From: Tenericutes bacterium MO-XQ
Lineage (GTDB): Bacteria; Bacillota_I; Bacilli_A; Acholeplasmatales; Acholeplasmataceae
NCBI GenBank assembly: GCA_002838185.1
Contig: CP017948.1
Location: 1,612,001-1,676,000 of the forward strand
Direction: 5' to 3'
Length of the DNA: 64,000 nucleotides
The notes under the pieces: generated by a model
Database searches by the model: none
What the model saw: the letters and a program-made list of their open reading frames with translations, nothing else
Told to the model about the DNA's origin: nothing
Position numbers and translations under genes: made by a program
Part shown: positions 44,247 through 52,755 of the stretch, in pieces
Layout of the letters: the number at the start of each line of letters is the position of its first letter
Numbering within the stretch: the first letter of the stretch is position 1

Positions 44247-45174
44247 AGTCTTTATAAATTATTGTTCCTGAATTACCTTTTATAGCTAAAGATGCTTCTT
44301 CCAATGATGCTATTATTGCTTGTCCGTTTGGATTATTTTCTACAAAACTTACTGCAGCAACAACTTTTGGTTCCATACTGCCTTTACCAAATTCACCTGT
44401 TTTAATATAATGTTTAGCTTCTTTAACGCTCATCTTCGAAAACTCTTTTTGATTTGGTTTCATAAAATTGATTGCAACTCTCTTAACTGCAGTTAAGATG
44501 ATAAAAACATCAGCACCAATTAATTCAGCTAACTTAGCACTGCTAAAATCTTTATCAATGACTGCATTCACACCAACAAGTTGATCTTTTTTGACTACTG
44601 GAATACCACCACCACCTGATGCGATAACGATGTTCCCACCTTCAACCAATTGTAAAACTATGTTTTTTTCTATGATATCAATCGGTTTCGGACTTGGAAC
44701 TACCATGCGGTAACCTCTTCCAGAGTCTTCAACCATTTTTATACCTAGTTCTTTTTCTATTTTTAAAGCTTCTTCTCTTGTATGAAATCTACCAATAGGT
44801 TTTGTAGGATGAATAAAGGCTTGATCATCAGCATCTACTAATGTTTGTGTAACAATAGTAGCCACATTCAAATCCATATTTCTCTTTAATAAAGCATTCT
44901 TAATAGCATTTTGTAAATGATAACCTATATAACCTTGACTCATAGAGCCACATTCAGGTAACGGCATTAACGGAATTGTATTTTTAAATTCATTAGCAGT
45001 ATCAAATGCACTTTGAATCATTCCTACTTGTGGTCCATTACCATGTACTACAACGACTTGATGTCCTTCTTTCACCAAATCAACGATACTTATAGCAGCA
45101 TGTTTTACAAGTTCTAATTGTTCTTTTGGTGTATCACCCAATGCATTGCCACCAAGAGCCACCAATATTTTCAT
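44245..45174 (-). CDS. arcC: Carbamate kinase
   Basis: The 309-residue kinase transfers phosphate from carbamoyl phosphate to ADP, yielding ATP, ammonia and CO2. Motifs are VALGGNALG at the start, VVHGNGPQVG near 43, IASGGGGIPVV near 205 and the late FGKGSMEPKVVAA. It is the last gene of a run with the three FdrA-complex genes, where it would collect carbamoyl phosphate as the energy-conserving step. No arginine deiminase genes are nearby, so it serves this operon rather than arginine breakdown. Confidence 0.95.
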   Translation of the reverse strand: MKILVALGGNALGDTPKEQLELVKHAAISIVDLVKEGHQVVVVHGNGPQVGMIQSAFDTANEFKNTIPLMPLPECGSMSQGYIGYHLQNAIKNALLKRNMDLNVATIVTQTLVDADDQAFIHPTKPIGRFHTREEALKIEKELGIKMVEDSGRGYRMVVPSPKPIDIIEKNIVLQLVEGGNIVIASGGGGIPVVKKDQLVGVNAVIDKDFSSAKLAELIGADVFIILTAVKRVAINFMKPNQKEFSKMSVKEAKHYIKTGEFGKGSMEPKVVAAVSFVENNPNGQAIIASLEEASLAIKGNSGTIIYKD

Positions 45175-45184
45175 ATTACTCCTC

Positions 45185-46591
45185 CTATAATTGTTTTGTA
45201 TAATCTTCTAATGCTTTTTCAAAACACAGCATAGGTGGATGAACCAACCCAGCTCCCACTTGACCAACTCCGGCTTTCTTATGAGCCATACCTGTATTTA
45301 TTATTGGTAATATACCAGTTTCAATAACTTTAATCATATCGATACCTAGTGCAGTTGGCATAAAATCTAAAGGTGGTAAAGTGAAAACTTGATGTCTACC
45401 AGCTGTGATTTCATGCATTTCTGTAGAATAATCAAATGCTTGTTGAACAGCACCACCTACAAATTGTACAATGGCTGGAGCACCACCCATAGCGAAACCT
45501 CCGATACCACATGTTTCAGTAATTGCACTATCCCCAATATCTGGAGCTGCATCATCTTCATTAAACCCAGGGAACATTAAACCTTTAACATAGTTAGCTG
45601 GAGCTTCATACCATGTATTACTGCTAGATAATTGAATACCAAAATTTACACCATTTCTACTCATTGCAGTAACAACTGTTGAATATTTTACACCTTTACC
45701 ACTATCTAATGCTAACTTACAGTATGGCATAGATAAGTTTAAGAAATAGTGTTCATTATGCTTAATAAAGTTTAGTGTTTCTCTCTTCATTAGCTCATTA
45801 TACTCAGTTTGTACAATATACTCTGAGATTTCTCTTAAAAATAGAGCTGATGAAGCTTTATTTCTGTTATGACACTCATCACCCATATGAAGTGCTTGTG
45901 TGATAATACTTTTAATATCCACACCTTTAGATATTTCTAGAGCTTGATTAAGCACTGGCATTACAGTATGTTCTATGAACTTTAATCGATCAATGACTTC
46001 TTTACTATTAGCACCATATCTTAATACTTTTCCTAAACCTTCGTTAATTGTACAATAACTATAGTTACCATGAACTTCGTTATATAATACATGAACCGGC
46101 ATAGATGCTGATATAATACCTGCCATTGGTCCTACTGCTTGATGATGATGAGCACTATCAAATTTAATCTCACCTGATTGTGCTAATTTTAATGCATCAG
46201 ATTCATCTTTTGCAAGTCCTTCATATATGAGTGCACCAATAATAGCACCTTGCATTGGTCCAGCCATTTTTTCAAAAGAAATCGGAGGACCTGCATGCAG
46301 TATAAGTTTTTTCTCCATGTTGGGAATAACTTCTATTGCTTTCTTTACTGCTACTAACTTAGCCTCAGCTTTTTTAATTCTATCTATAACTTCTAAATTA
46401 GCTTTTTGAATATGTGATGCATATTGACGTGTTTGACTAATTAAATTAAGTAACTTTAAATCACCATTTGCTGGTGGTCTCCATTCAAGATGTACATAAT
46501 CAATATGTTGTCTTTCATAATCTTGTTTAAAACTAGGCGAACCAACATTGACAATTTTTAATGATTCTGATAATAATTTTTTTGTACTCAT
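45185..46591 (-). CDS. DUF1116 subunit of oxamate carbamoyltransferase (AllG/YlbE-like)
   Basis: The 468-residue protein matches DUF1116 (E. coli YlbE/AllG). Conserved stretches include HIDYVHLEWRPPANGD, HHHQAVGPMAGIIS, HMGDECHNRNKA and ETCGIGGFAMGGAPAIVQF. As I recall, the E. coli homologue with FdrA and YlbF forms the long-sought oxamate carbamoyltransferase of anaerobic allantoin use. It shares one base with the fdrA stop (TAATG) and lies ten bases before arcC. Confidence 0.88.
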   Translation of the reverse strand: MSTKKLLSESLKIVNVGSPSFKQDYERQHIDYVHLEWRPPANGDLKLLNLISQTRQYASHIQKANLEVIDRIKKAEAKLVAVKKAIEVIPNMEKKLILHAGPPISFEKMAGPMQGAIIGALIYEGLAKDESDALKLAQSGEIKFDSAHHHQAVGPMAGIISASMPVHVLYNEVHGNYSYCTINEGLGKVLRYGANSKEVIDRLKFIEHTVMPVLNQALEISKGVDIKSIITQALHMGDECHNRNKASSALFLREISEYIVQTEYNELMKRETLNFIKHNEHYFLNLSMPYCKLALDSGKGVKYSTVVTAMSRNGVNFGIQLSSSNTWYEAPANYVKGLMFPGFNEDDAAPDIGDSAITETCGIGGFAMGGAPAIVQFVGGAVQQAFDYSTEMHEITAGRHQVFTLPPLDFMPTALGIDMIKVIETGILPIINTGMAHKKAGVGQVGAGLVHPPMLCFEKALEDYTKQL

Positions 46592-48123
46592 TATGCTTCA
46601 CCTCCAACAATAGCTTTGGCAATCAAGGCTGCTTGTGCATTTGTTTTACCTAAAATAACACCATGTTCACTTAATCTTTTTTCTGCTGATTCAAGACCCT
46701 GGTGATCTTTATCTGTTCCACAAACATAAGCAACTATACTAATGTGACGACCATGAGACTTAGCAACTTGTTTAACTTCTTCAATCGCATCAAGTGTTAC
46801 ACCAACTGGATCATCATGCGAACCAATACCGAGTTCAAAATCCAACAATAAAACTGCAGTTTCTTCAAGTTTTGCTTCTTCAATCATTCGGTCTAATCTA
46901 ATCATAGGTTCAATCATAGGGTGAGGTTTTCCTTGTGTAAAAATGTCATCGCCTAAATCGACTAAATTATGTCCATTTGATTCCATTGGATTATGCATTT
47001 TTTCATTTTCTTTTTTTGCCACATTACTTGTAATGCCTTTTAAATCCTTTCTAAGAACACTTAAAGCTTCAGCTGTTAGTGTACCTCCACAAAAGAGGCC
47101 TTTTACTTTAGTTTGTTGTTTTTGTAAAAGTTTTCTTTCTTTCTCAATCATTAGTTTAGTTGATTGATCTATTTCTAGTAAATCTGGTGTACTTAATCCA
47201 GATAAATCTAATGCCTTTTGAGCTGCTTCAGTTAATGTTGATACAAAATAGACATGTTCGATTTGATTGTCAACTTTTGAATCTAACAAACAAACAACAA
47301 CAGGTTTTTTAACTGTTTTGAGTTTATCAACTATTTTATCAAGTACACTTGGATGCGGTGGCTTACTTATCAATACAATTGTTTTCGTATCTTCATCTTC
47401 ATTGAGTACATCGATACCCTTAAGCATCATTTTTCCACCCACAGCTTCGCTTAAATCTCTTCCACCAACTCCAATTGCTTGAGTGATTCCACCATGAAAA
47501 CGGTCGATAATAACTGTTACTTCTTGTAATCCTGTTCCACTAGCAGCTACCAATCCAATATTTCCTTTTGAAACTTGATTTGCAAAACATAATCCTTTTC
47601 CATTAATTATTGCTGTTCCGCAATCGGGACCCATAACAAGTAAATCTTTCTCAAGAGCGATATCTTTAAGTTTGACTTCATCTTCTACACTCACATTATC
47701 ACTAAATAACATGACATGCATATCATTTTCTAATGCTTGATATGCTTCGTTTGCAGCATAAATTCCTGGAACACTAATTACAGCAAGATTAGAGTCTTTT
47801 GCTTTTTTTGCTTGTGAAATAGTTTTAAATTTCGTCTCAGAAGTGCTTTTTTTGTCTTCTTTTTTTGTCAATTGTTCTATAACTTCTTGATCCCAAACTT
47901 CATTTTCATCTGTCATTTCTGCAGCTAAAAGCAAGTCATTGGCCGTTGCTTGATCAAATGATTCATCATATAAACCAACAGACTTCATCATATCTTTATT
48001 CATGTCTGTACCCATGAACATTAACAGTTCATTTAATTTTAAATTTTTCTTGATTTTGACAGTTGTACTCATTAAAGTCACTGAATCATAATAACTATTT
48101 TTTAATACTTTATACTTTTTCAT
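46591..48123 (-). CDS. fdrA: FdrA subunit of oxamate carbamoyltransferase (AllF-like)
   Basis: The 510-residue protein has the FdrA succinyl-CoA-synthetase-alpha-like fold: a CoA-binding-type Rossmann region (LAVISVPGIYAANEAYQAL), MGPDCGTAIINGKGLCF, VAASGTGLQEVTVIIDRFHGG, GVGGRDLSEAVGG and a second ligase-like domain with LDFELGIGSHDDPVG. It acts with the DUF1116 and DUF2877 proteins in carbamoyl transfer to phosphate. The ATG at 48123 is placed eight bases after AGAAGG; a GTG three codons upstream overlaps that site. It overlaps the DUF2877 gene by 14 bases. Confidence 0.9.
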   Translation of the reverse strand: MKKYKVLKNSYYDSVTLMSTTVKIKKNLKLNELLMFMGTDMNKDMMKSVGLYDESFDQATANDLLLAAEMTDENEVWDQEVIEQLTKKEDKKSTSETKFKTISQAKKAKDSNLAVISVPGIYAANEAYQALENDMHVMLFSDNVSVEDEVKLKDIALEKDLLVMGPDCGTAIINGKGLCFANQVSKGNIGLVAASGTGLQEVTVIIDRFHGGITQAIGVGGRDLSEAVGGKMMLKGIDVLNEDEDTKTIVLISKPPHPSVLDKIVDKLKTVKKPVVVCLLDSKVDNQIEHVYFVSTLTEAAQKALDLSGLSTPDLLEIDQSTKLMIEKERKLLQKQQTKVKGLFCGGTLTAEALSVLRKDLKGITSNVAKKENEKMHNPMESNGHNLVDLGDDIFTQGKPHPMIEPMIRLDRMIEEAKLEETAVLLLDFELGIGSHDDPVGVTLDAIEEVKQVAKSHGRHISIVAYVCGTDKDHQGLESAEKRLSEHGVILGKTNAQAALIAKAIVGGEA

Positions 48124-48928
48124 TTGTATCACCTTCTTTTAATCCTATTAAAAATCCGTATAAAATGCCATATCCACTAGTCGAACCTACGGAAATCACT
48201 TTATTTAGTGAAACTGTATTGTTTGATGTAAAAAACTCTTCAATAAAGTCAATATATAACTTAGGATAAACTTTGTTATATGTGTCTGTTAAGTTCTGAC
48301 GACTAAACCAATTTGTTTTTGTTTTTGATTTGTTAATAATTTGTTTTATCCAAGAAACATGTATATTTCTTGCATTCTTTGATAGAATATAACCTACTAA
48401 TATATCGTCACCAAGAGGAGTTAATCCATATCCCAACCCCAATATATCAAGTGCAGTTTTATAAGATGGACTCATTTCAAACTTCTTGTATTTATCTATC
48501 ATAAAAACGTTTGTAATACTATCATCTTTTTCATTTAATGATATACCTTTCGGAAACCATTGATCAACGTATTGAAGCGTTTTTTGATAGTGATTATCTT
48601 CCATATTGAATGTAGTTTTTTCAGGTTCATAAATTTTAATATTTTGTTCTTGTATTGTGAACTGATAGATGCCTATGTTAAAAAATCCATCATCCCAAGT
48701 GACAAGATTTCCAATATTTACATCTAATTTTTTAAAATTTATATCCTCATCTATAACGATATGATGATATCCTTCTGAAATATTTGATCCTAATGTCAAT
48801 ATATGCTCATCTTTAAGTGAAAGATGTATGGTTGCATTATGTATTGCATACACACGAGCTCCATACATCTTCATGGCTTCACACATTTTTGAATCTATAG
48901 ATCTAATTTCAGCTATTTTCACTTTCAT
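48110..48928 (-). CDS. DUF2877 subunit of oxamate carbamoyltransferase (AllH/YlbF-like)
   Basis: The 272-residue protein carries the DUF2877 hallmark GLGYGLTPLGDDILVGYI near residue 168. Its family is always found with FdrA and DUF1116, and is the third subunit of the carbamoyltransferase in E. coli as I recall. The gene overlaps the preceding permease by 20 bases and has no clear ribosome site, so translation is probably coupled. The N-terminal half is less conserved in my reading. Confidence 0.83.
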   Translation of the reverse strand: MKVKIAEIRSIDSKMCEAMKMYGARVYAIHNATIHLSLKDEHILTLGSNISEGYHHIVIDEDINFKKLDVNIGNLVTWDDGFFNIGIYQFTIQEQNIKIYEPEKTTFNMEDNHYQKTLQYVDQWFPKGISLNEKDDSITNVFMIDKYKKFEMSPSYKTALDILGLGYGLTPLGDDILVGYILSKNARNIHVSWIKQIINKSKTKTNWFSRQNLTDTYNKVYPKLYIDFIEEFFTSNNTVSLNKVISVGSTSGYGILYGFLIGLKEGDTNEKV

Positions 48929-50441
48929 TAACTACGTTATCTTGTCTTCTATAATAATTCATAACAACTAAAACAACAGCTATTGCAAGGTATCCTAATG
49001 CAACTTCCCATCCTGTTGCCCATCCAATTGCAGGTGCATGGATAAATCCAAAGAATGCTAATCCACCTGTAATCAATGCATATACTGCTGATAATAAATA
49101 TTTCTTGTCAATAATATAAATTGCAATAGTAGCAATCATCATACCTACTAAAATATCACCTGCGGCTAATCTTTCCCATCCTAATAATGGAATACCAGTG
49201 TTTGCTAATGCTTCATAATCCAATGGCATACCAGTTGTAGCTATTGCATTTTTAATCTGTAAAGTTACAAATCCGGCGATTAATGGAATAAATGACAAGG
49301 CAACTGCTGGCATATGTTTTTTCTCTGTAGTCGCAAATGCCTGTGTTGTAATAACCATACCGATATACATTAGAATTGGAAGTAATGCTATTAATGGAAT
49401 TATTGTAAGAATTAAGTTCATAAATCCTAAGAATCCGATAAGCAGAATTGTTACACCAGTTACCCAAGAATATCCAATTCTAGCACCAGTAGACTTCCAG
49501 CCAGGATGACCAATATAAATAATTGTTGGGAAAGGTGATCCTAAAAACGAACCTAATAAAGTCAATCCAGCTGGTACTAACATTGCTTTTGGAACATTAT
49601 AATGTTCACCTGCAACATCAGCACTTTCTAAGTTATCTAAACTTTCTAAGAAATCATAAATAGCTAATGGTATAGCAGCTGGTAAGAAAGGAGCAATTTG
49701 TCTGAATCCTTCACCAAATAAATTAATAAATACTCCAGGGAAACTAAATCCTACGTTTGATACTGAATCACTAACTGCTTGAGGATCCATATATCCAGTA
49801 ATCCATGCTAATATTGTACCAACAATGATAGCAAAAGCACCTGCTGGAATATTAAAAGGCATCTTCTTAAGTGCAAACCATCCAACAAAAATAATTGCTA
49901 ATGAAGTTAATCCTATATATGGAGTCGTAAATACTTGACCAGCTGGATTCATTGCAATATAAGTAATTGCCAAACCTGCTAGAGCTCCTAACATAGCTGC
50001 TCTTGGAATATATTTTTTAATATAAATACCTACAAATGCGCCTGTAGCCATAATGATACCTTGAATGAAATTCCATACGATACCAGCAGCCCATGCAATT
50101 TGCCAATCACCAGTTGAAGCATATACAACTGCAATAACTCCAAATGCAACAACAAAGTAATGAGGTACAGAAAGTCCATATGGCATTGCTGTAACATCTG
50201 CTTTATTTTTCTTAATTGAATATTGTTTAGCTTGAATTGCTAAAATGATACCACCAAGACCAACTGCAACTGCAGTTCCAGGAACAACACTACCAAAAAC
50301 GATGTCGCTTGGCATACCTATAACAACCAATAATCCTATAGCTGCTAAAAAGTTTGTTAATACGTTTGATCCTAATCCAAAAAATCCGTTTAAATCTCCT
50401 TTAACCCACCAAGGAGTCCCGCCTTTTAATTTCTTAAACAT
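48909..50441 (-). CDS. NCS2-type (xanthine/uracil family) permease 1
   Basis: The 510-residue protein has about 13 helices. It opens with KGDLNGFFGLGSNVLTNFLA, has TAMPYGLSVPHYFVVAFGV near 87, and FPTIIYIGHPGWKSTGARIGYS in the core. This is the xanthine/uracil/adenine permease superfamily, nearer to the AzgA-like side. It is about 45% similar by eye to the second permease in this operon. It would import the operon's carbamoylated or heterocyclic nitrogen substrate. AGAGGTGG precedes the ATG. Confidence 0.83.
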   Translation of the reverse strand: MFKKLKGGTPWWVKGDLNGFFGLGSNVLTNFLAAIGLLVVIGMPSDIVFGSVVPGTAVAVGLGGIILAIQAKQYSIKKNKADVTAMPYGLSVPHYFVVAFGVIAVVYASTGDWQIAWAAGIVWNFIQGIIMATGAFVGIYIKKYIPRAAMLGALAGLAITYIAMNPAGQVFTTPYIGLTSLAIIFVGWFALKKMPFNIPAGAFAIIVGTILAWITGYMDPQAVSDSVSNVGFSFPGVFINLFGEGFRQIAPFLPAAIPLAIYDFLESLDNLESADVAGEHYNVPKAMLVPAGLTLLGSFLGSPFPTIIYIGHPGWKSTGARIGYSWVTGVTILLIGFLGFMNLILTIIPLIALLPILMYIGMVITTQAFATTEKKHMPAVALSFIPLIAGFVTLQIKNAIATTGMPLDYEALANTGIPLLGWERLAAGDILVGMMIATIAIYIIDKKYLLSAVYALITGGLAFFGFIHAPAIGWATGWEVALGYLAIAVVLVVMNYYRRQDNVVNESENS

Positions 50442-50452
50442 ATTGCCACCTC

Positions 50453-51115
50453 TTATTTTTTAAGTTCTTTTATCAATTTATCTGAAGTTGTAGTCCAACC
50501 AAAGATTCCACCTTGCTGATTAATCATGCGAATTGCAGCTTCTTGATCTCTTTCATCAAACGCTGCAGTACCATCTTCTATCATTAAGCACTCATATCCA
50601 CGATCATTTGCTTCTCTTATTGTTGTGTGTACACACACATGTGTTGTTACACCACAAACAATTAAACTCTCAATCCTTTTATTTTGAAGTATTGCGTGTA
50701 AATCTGTTTGATAAAATGCGCCTTTACCTGGTTTATCAATCACAACTTCGTTTTCTAAAGGTTTTAATTCGTCAACAATATCATGCCCATATTCGCCACG
50801 AATTAAGATTCTTCCCATAGGTCCTTCTTCACCAATCGCTGATGATCTTCTTTTCTTTGCAGCAGGTACATCACTCATGTCAGGTCTATGTCCTTCCCTA
50901 GTGTGAATAACAAACATGCCCTTATCTCTAGCTGCATCTAAAATAGTTCTAACTGTTGGAATGATTGATTTTGTTGGTGTAATATCATTACCTAGTGCTT
51001 CACCAAATCCTCCAAATTCACAAAAATCTCTTTGCATATCAATAATGATTAATGCTGTTTTTTCTAAGCCAAAATCAAATGTAAATGGTTTTGCTTCAAC
51101 TTGATACTTTCTCAT
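50453..51115 (-). CDS. Isochorismatase-like cysteine hydrolase, biuret/carbamoyl-amidase type
   Basis: The 220-residue enzyme has the cysteine-hydrolase triad Asp26 (IIIDMQRDF), Lys128 (VVIDKPGKGAF) and Cys161 (GVTTHVCVHTTIREANDRG). The stretches HTREGHRPDMSDVPAAKKRR, GPMGRILIRGE and REANDRGYECL strongly recall biuret hydrolase and its ureido-amidase relatives, more than isochorismatase or RutB. It should cleave an amide or terminal ureide, releasing ammonia. It lies between the two permeases and feeds the carbamoyltransferase genes. The ATG at 51115 follows AGGAG by nine bases. Confidence 0.83.
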   Translation of the reverse strand: MRKYQVEAKPFTFDFGLEKTALIIIDMQRDFCEFGGFGEALGNDITPTKSIIPTVRTILDAARDKGMFVIHTREGHRPDMSDVPAAKKRRSSAIGEEGPMGRILIRGEYGHDIVDELKPLENEVVIDKPGKGAFYQTDLHAILQNKRIESLIVCGVTTHVCVHTTIREANDRGYECLMIEDGTAAFDERDQEAAIRMINQQGGIFGWTTTSDKLIKELKK

Positions 51116-52634
51116 CAATTGAAACTCCTTTCTTTTTGTAATATATATAATATCCTAAAAATATTAATGCCATAAATACATAGCCGATTGTCATGCCTTG
51201 ATTCATATTGATGCCTACTGTTACTCCATGAACAATGCCAAAGAATGATAACAATGCTGCAATTAGAGCAACAATTGTTGCATACATAAATTTATGATCA
51301 ATGACATAAACAGCTATTGAACCCAAGATAATTCCAACAATAATACTTCCAGCACCTAATCCCATCATGCCATAATAATTTAGTCCTGCAACTTCTAATA
51401 CATTATAACCAATATCACCTGCAGAACTATTTAATGTTCCGATTGCTATATCAACTGCATTTTTTGTCCAATCTGCAAGTGCTGGAATAATCGCTAGAAC
51501 AACAGCTGGAGCATACTTATGTTTGACACTTGTAAATGCTTGGGTAGTGATTACTATACCTATATACAATAAGATAGGCAATATAGCTACAACTGGAATA
51601 ATATTAAGTAAAACTGAAAATAATCCTAAAACTGTTAACAAAAATATAGATAGTCCGGTTAAAAATGAGTAACCGATTCTCGCACCAGCTTCTTTCCACC
51701 CTGGATGTCCAATGAAAATAGCTGTTGGAAAAGGATTCCCAAATAGTGAACCAATGATAGTTGTAGTACCATCAGCAATCATTGCTTCTTTAGTTGAGTA
51801 ATGATCGCCAGCAACTGCTGCGGATTCACAATTATCTATGGTTTCAAAGAAGTTATAAATACCTAATGGAATTGCACTAAATAAAAATGGTAATGCTTCT
51901 TGGAAGCCATCGATATATCTTTTTACACTGGGGATAGGTATACCCATATTGATATTACTTAAACTATCAACAAGAATTCCGCCATCCATGAGACCACTAA
52001 TCCAACCAATTGCTACACCTACTATAATAGCTACCAGACCAACTGGAATATTAAACGGCATTTTTACTTTTCCTATCCATCCTAGTAAGACTATTGCAAG
52101 TGCAACTAAACCTATATAGGGTATTGCGAAAACACTAAACGCAGGATTTAATGCTATATAAGTTATTGAAACACCGGCGAGTGAACCTAGCATAGCAGCT
52201 CTAGGTACAATTTTTCTCACTTTAGGACCAATAAAACTACCTAACAGTTCAATTACACCTTCAAGTAGAGACCAAACAAGACCAGCTGCCCAAGCCAAAT
52301 ATGCATTACCTGTTGACCAAAATACTGGACCAATTATTAAGAAAACAATGAGAAACATGTGTGGTACACTTGTTCCTGCAGGTAATGCAGTTACATCATC
52401 TCTATGCTCTTTTTTTGATAATTTAATTGCCATAAATGTGTAATATAAAGATGAAATAAGTATTGAAAATCCTACAGCTGGTAATATTCTGCCATAAACA
52501 ATATTACCAGGTAGTCCAACGACAGCACTTAGTAAGCTTGCCATAACTAAAACGTTTGTCAAATTATTTGTGAATAATCCAAAAAATCCGTTCCAGTCAC
52601 TTTTTACGAAATATTTTGTTTTAATAGTAAGCAC
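51096..52634 (-). CDS. NCS2-type permease 2, first gene of the operon
   Basis: The 512-residue protein is a paralogue of the other operon permease: SDWNGFFGLFTNNLTNVLV, TALPAGTSVPHMFLIVFLI, FPTAIFIGHPGWKEAGARIGYS and PILLYIGIVITTQAF occur at matching places. Two related importers suggest two substrates or an antiport pair. The start is odd: the only conventional in-frame initiator is GTG at 52634, which is part of AGGAGGTG itself. An ATT at 52625 has ideal spacing. The coordinates given use GTG. Confidence 0.8.
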   Translation of the reverse strand: MLTIKTKYFVKSDWNGFFGLFTNNLTNVLVMASLLSAVVGLPGNIVYGRILPAVGFSILISSLYYTFMAIKLSKKEHRDDVTALPAGTSVPHMFLIVFLIIGPVFWSTGNAYLAWAAGLVWSLLEGVIELLGSFIGPKVRKIVPRAAMLGSLAGVSITYIALNPAFSVFAIPYIGLVALAIVLLGWIGKVKMPFNIPVGLVAIIVGVAIGWISGLMDGGILVDSLSNINMGIPIPSVKRYIDGFQEALPFLFSAIPLGIYNFFETIDNCESAAVAGDHYSTKEAMIADGTTTIIGSLFGNPFPTAIFIGHPGWKEAGARIGYSFLTGLSIFLLTVLGLFSVLLNIIPVVAILPILLYIGIVITTQAFTSVKHKYAPAVVLAIIPALADWTKNAVDIAIGTLNSSAGDIGYNVLEVAGLNYYGMMGLGAGSIIVGIILGSIAVYVIDHKFMYATIVALIAALLSFFGIVHGVTVGINMNQGMTIGYVFMALIFLGYYIYYKKKGVSIDEKVSS

Positions 52635-52755
52635 CTCCTCGTATATCTATTATATAAAATTGAACAGATTTTGTATTTATCAATATTTTACAAATAACAA
52701 CCCTTTTTATTGTAATATTTTACAACTAGTGATATGCTAAAAAAGAGGTGAGTTT
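52635..52755. promoter_or_regulatory. Divergent pucR/permease control region with direct repeats
   Basis: The 121-base gap holds two exact copies of AATATTTTACAA at 52682-52693 and 52714-52725, 32 bases (three helical turns) apart. On the minus strand a TATAAT lies at about 52653-52658 without a good -35, as expected for activator dependence. These repeats are the best candidate binding sites for the adjacent PucR-type regulator. Confidence 0.5.
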
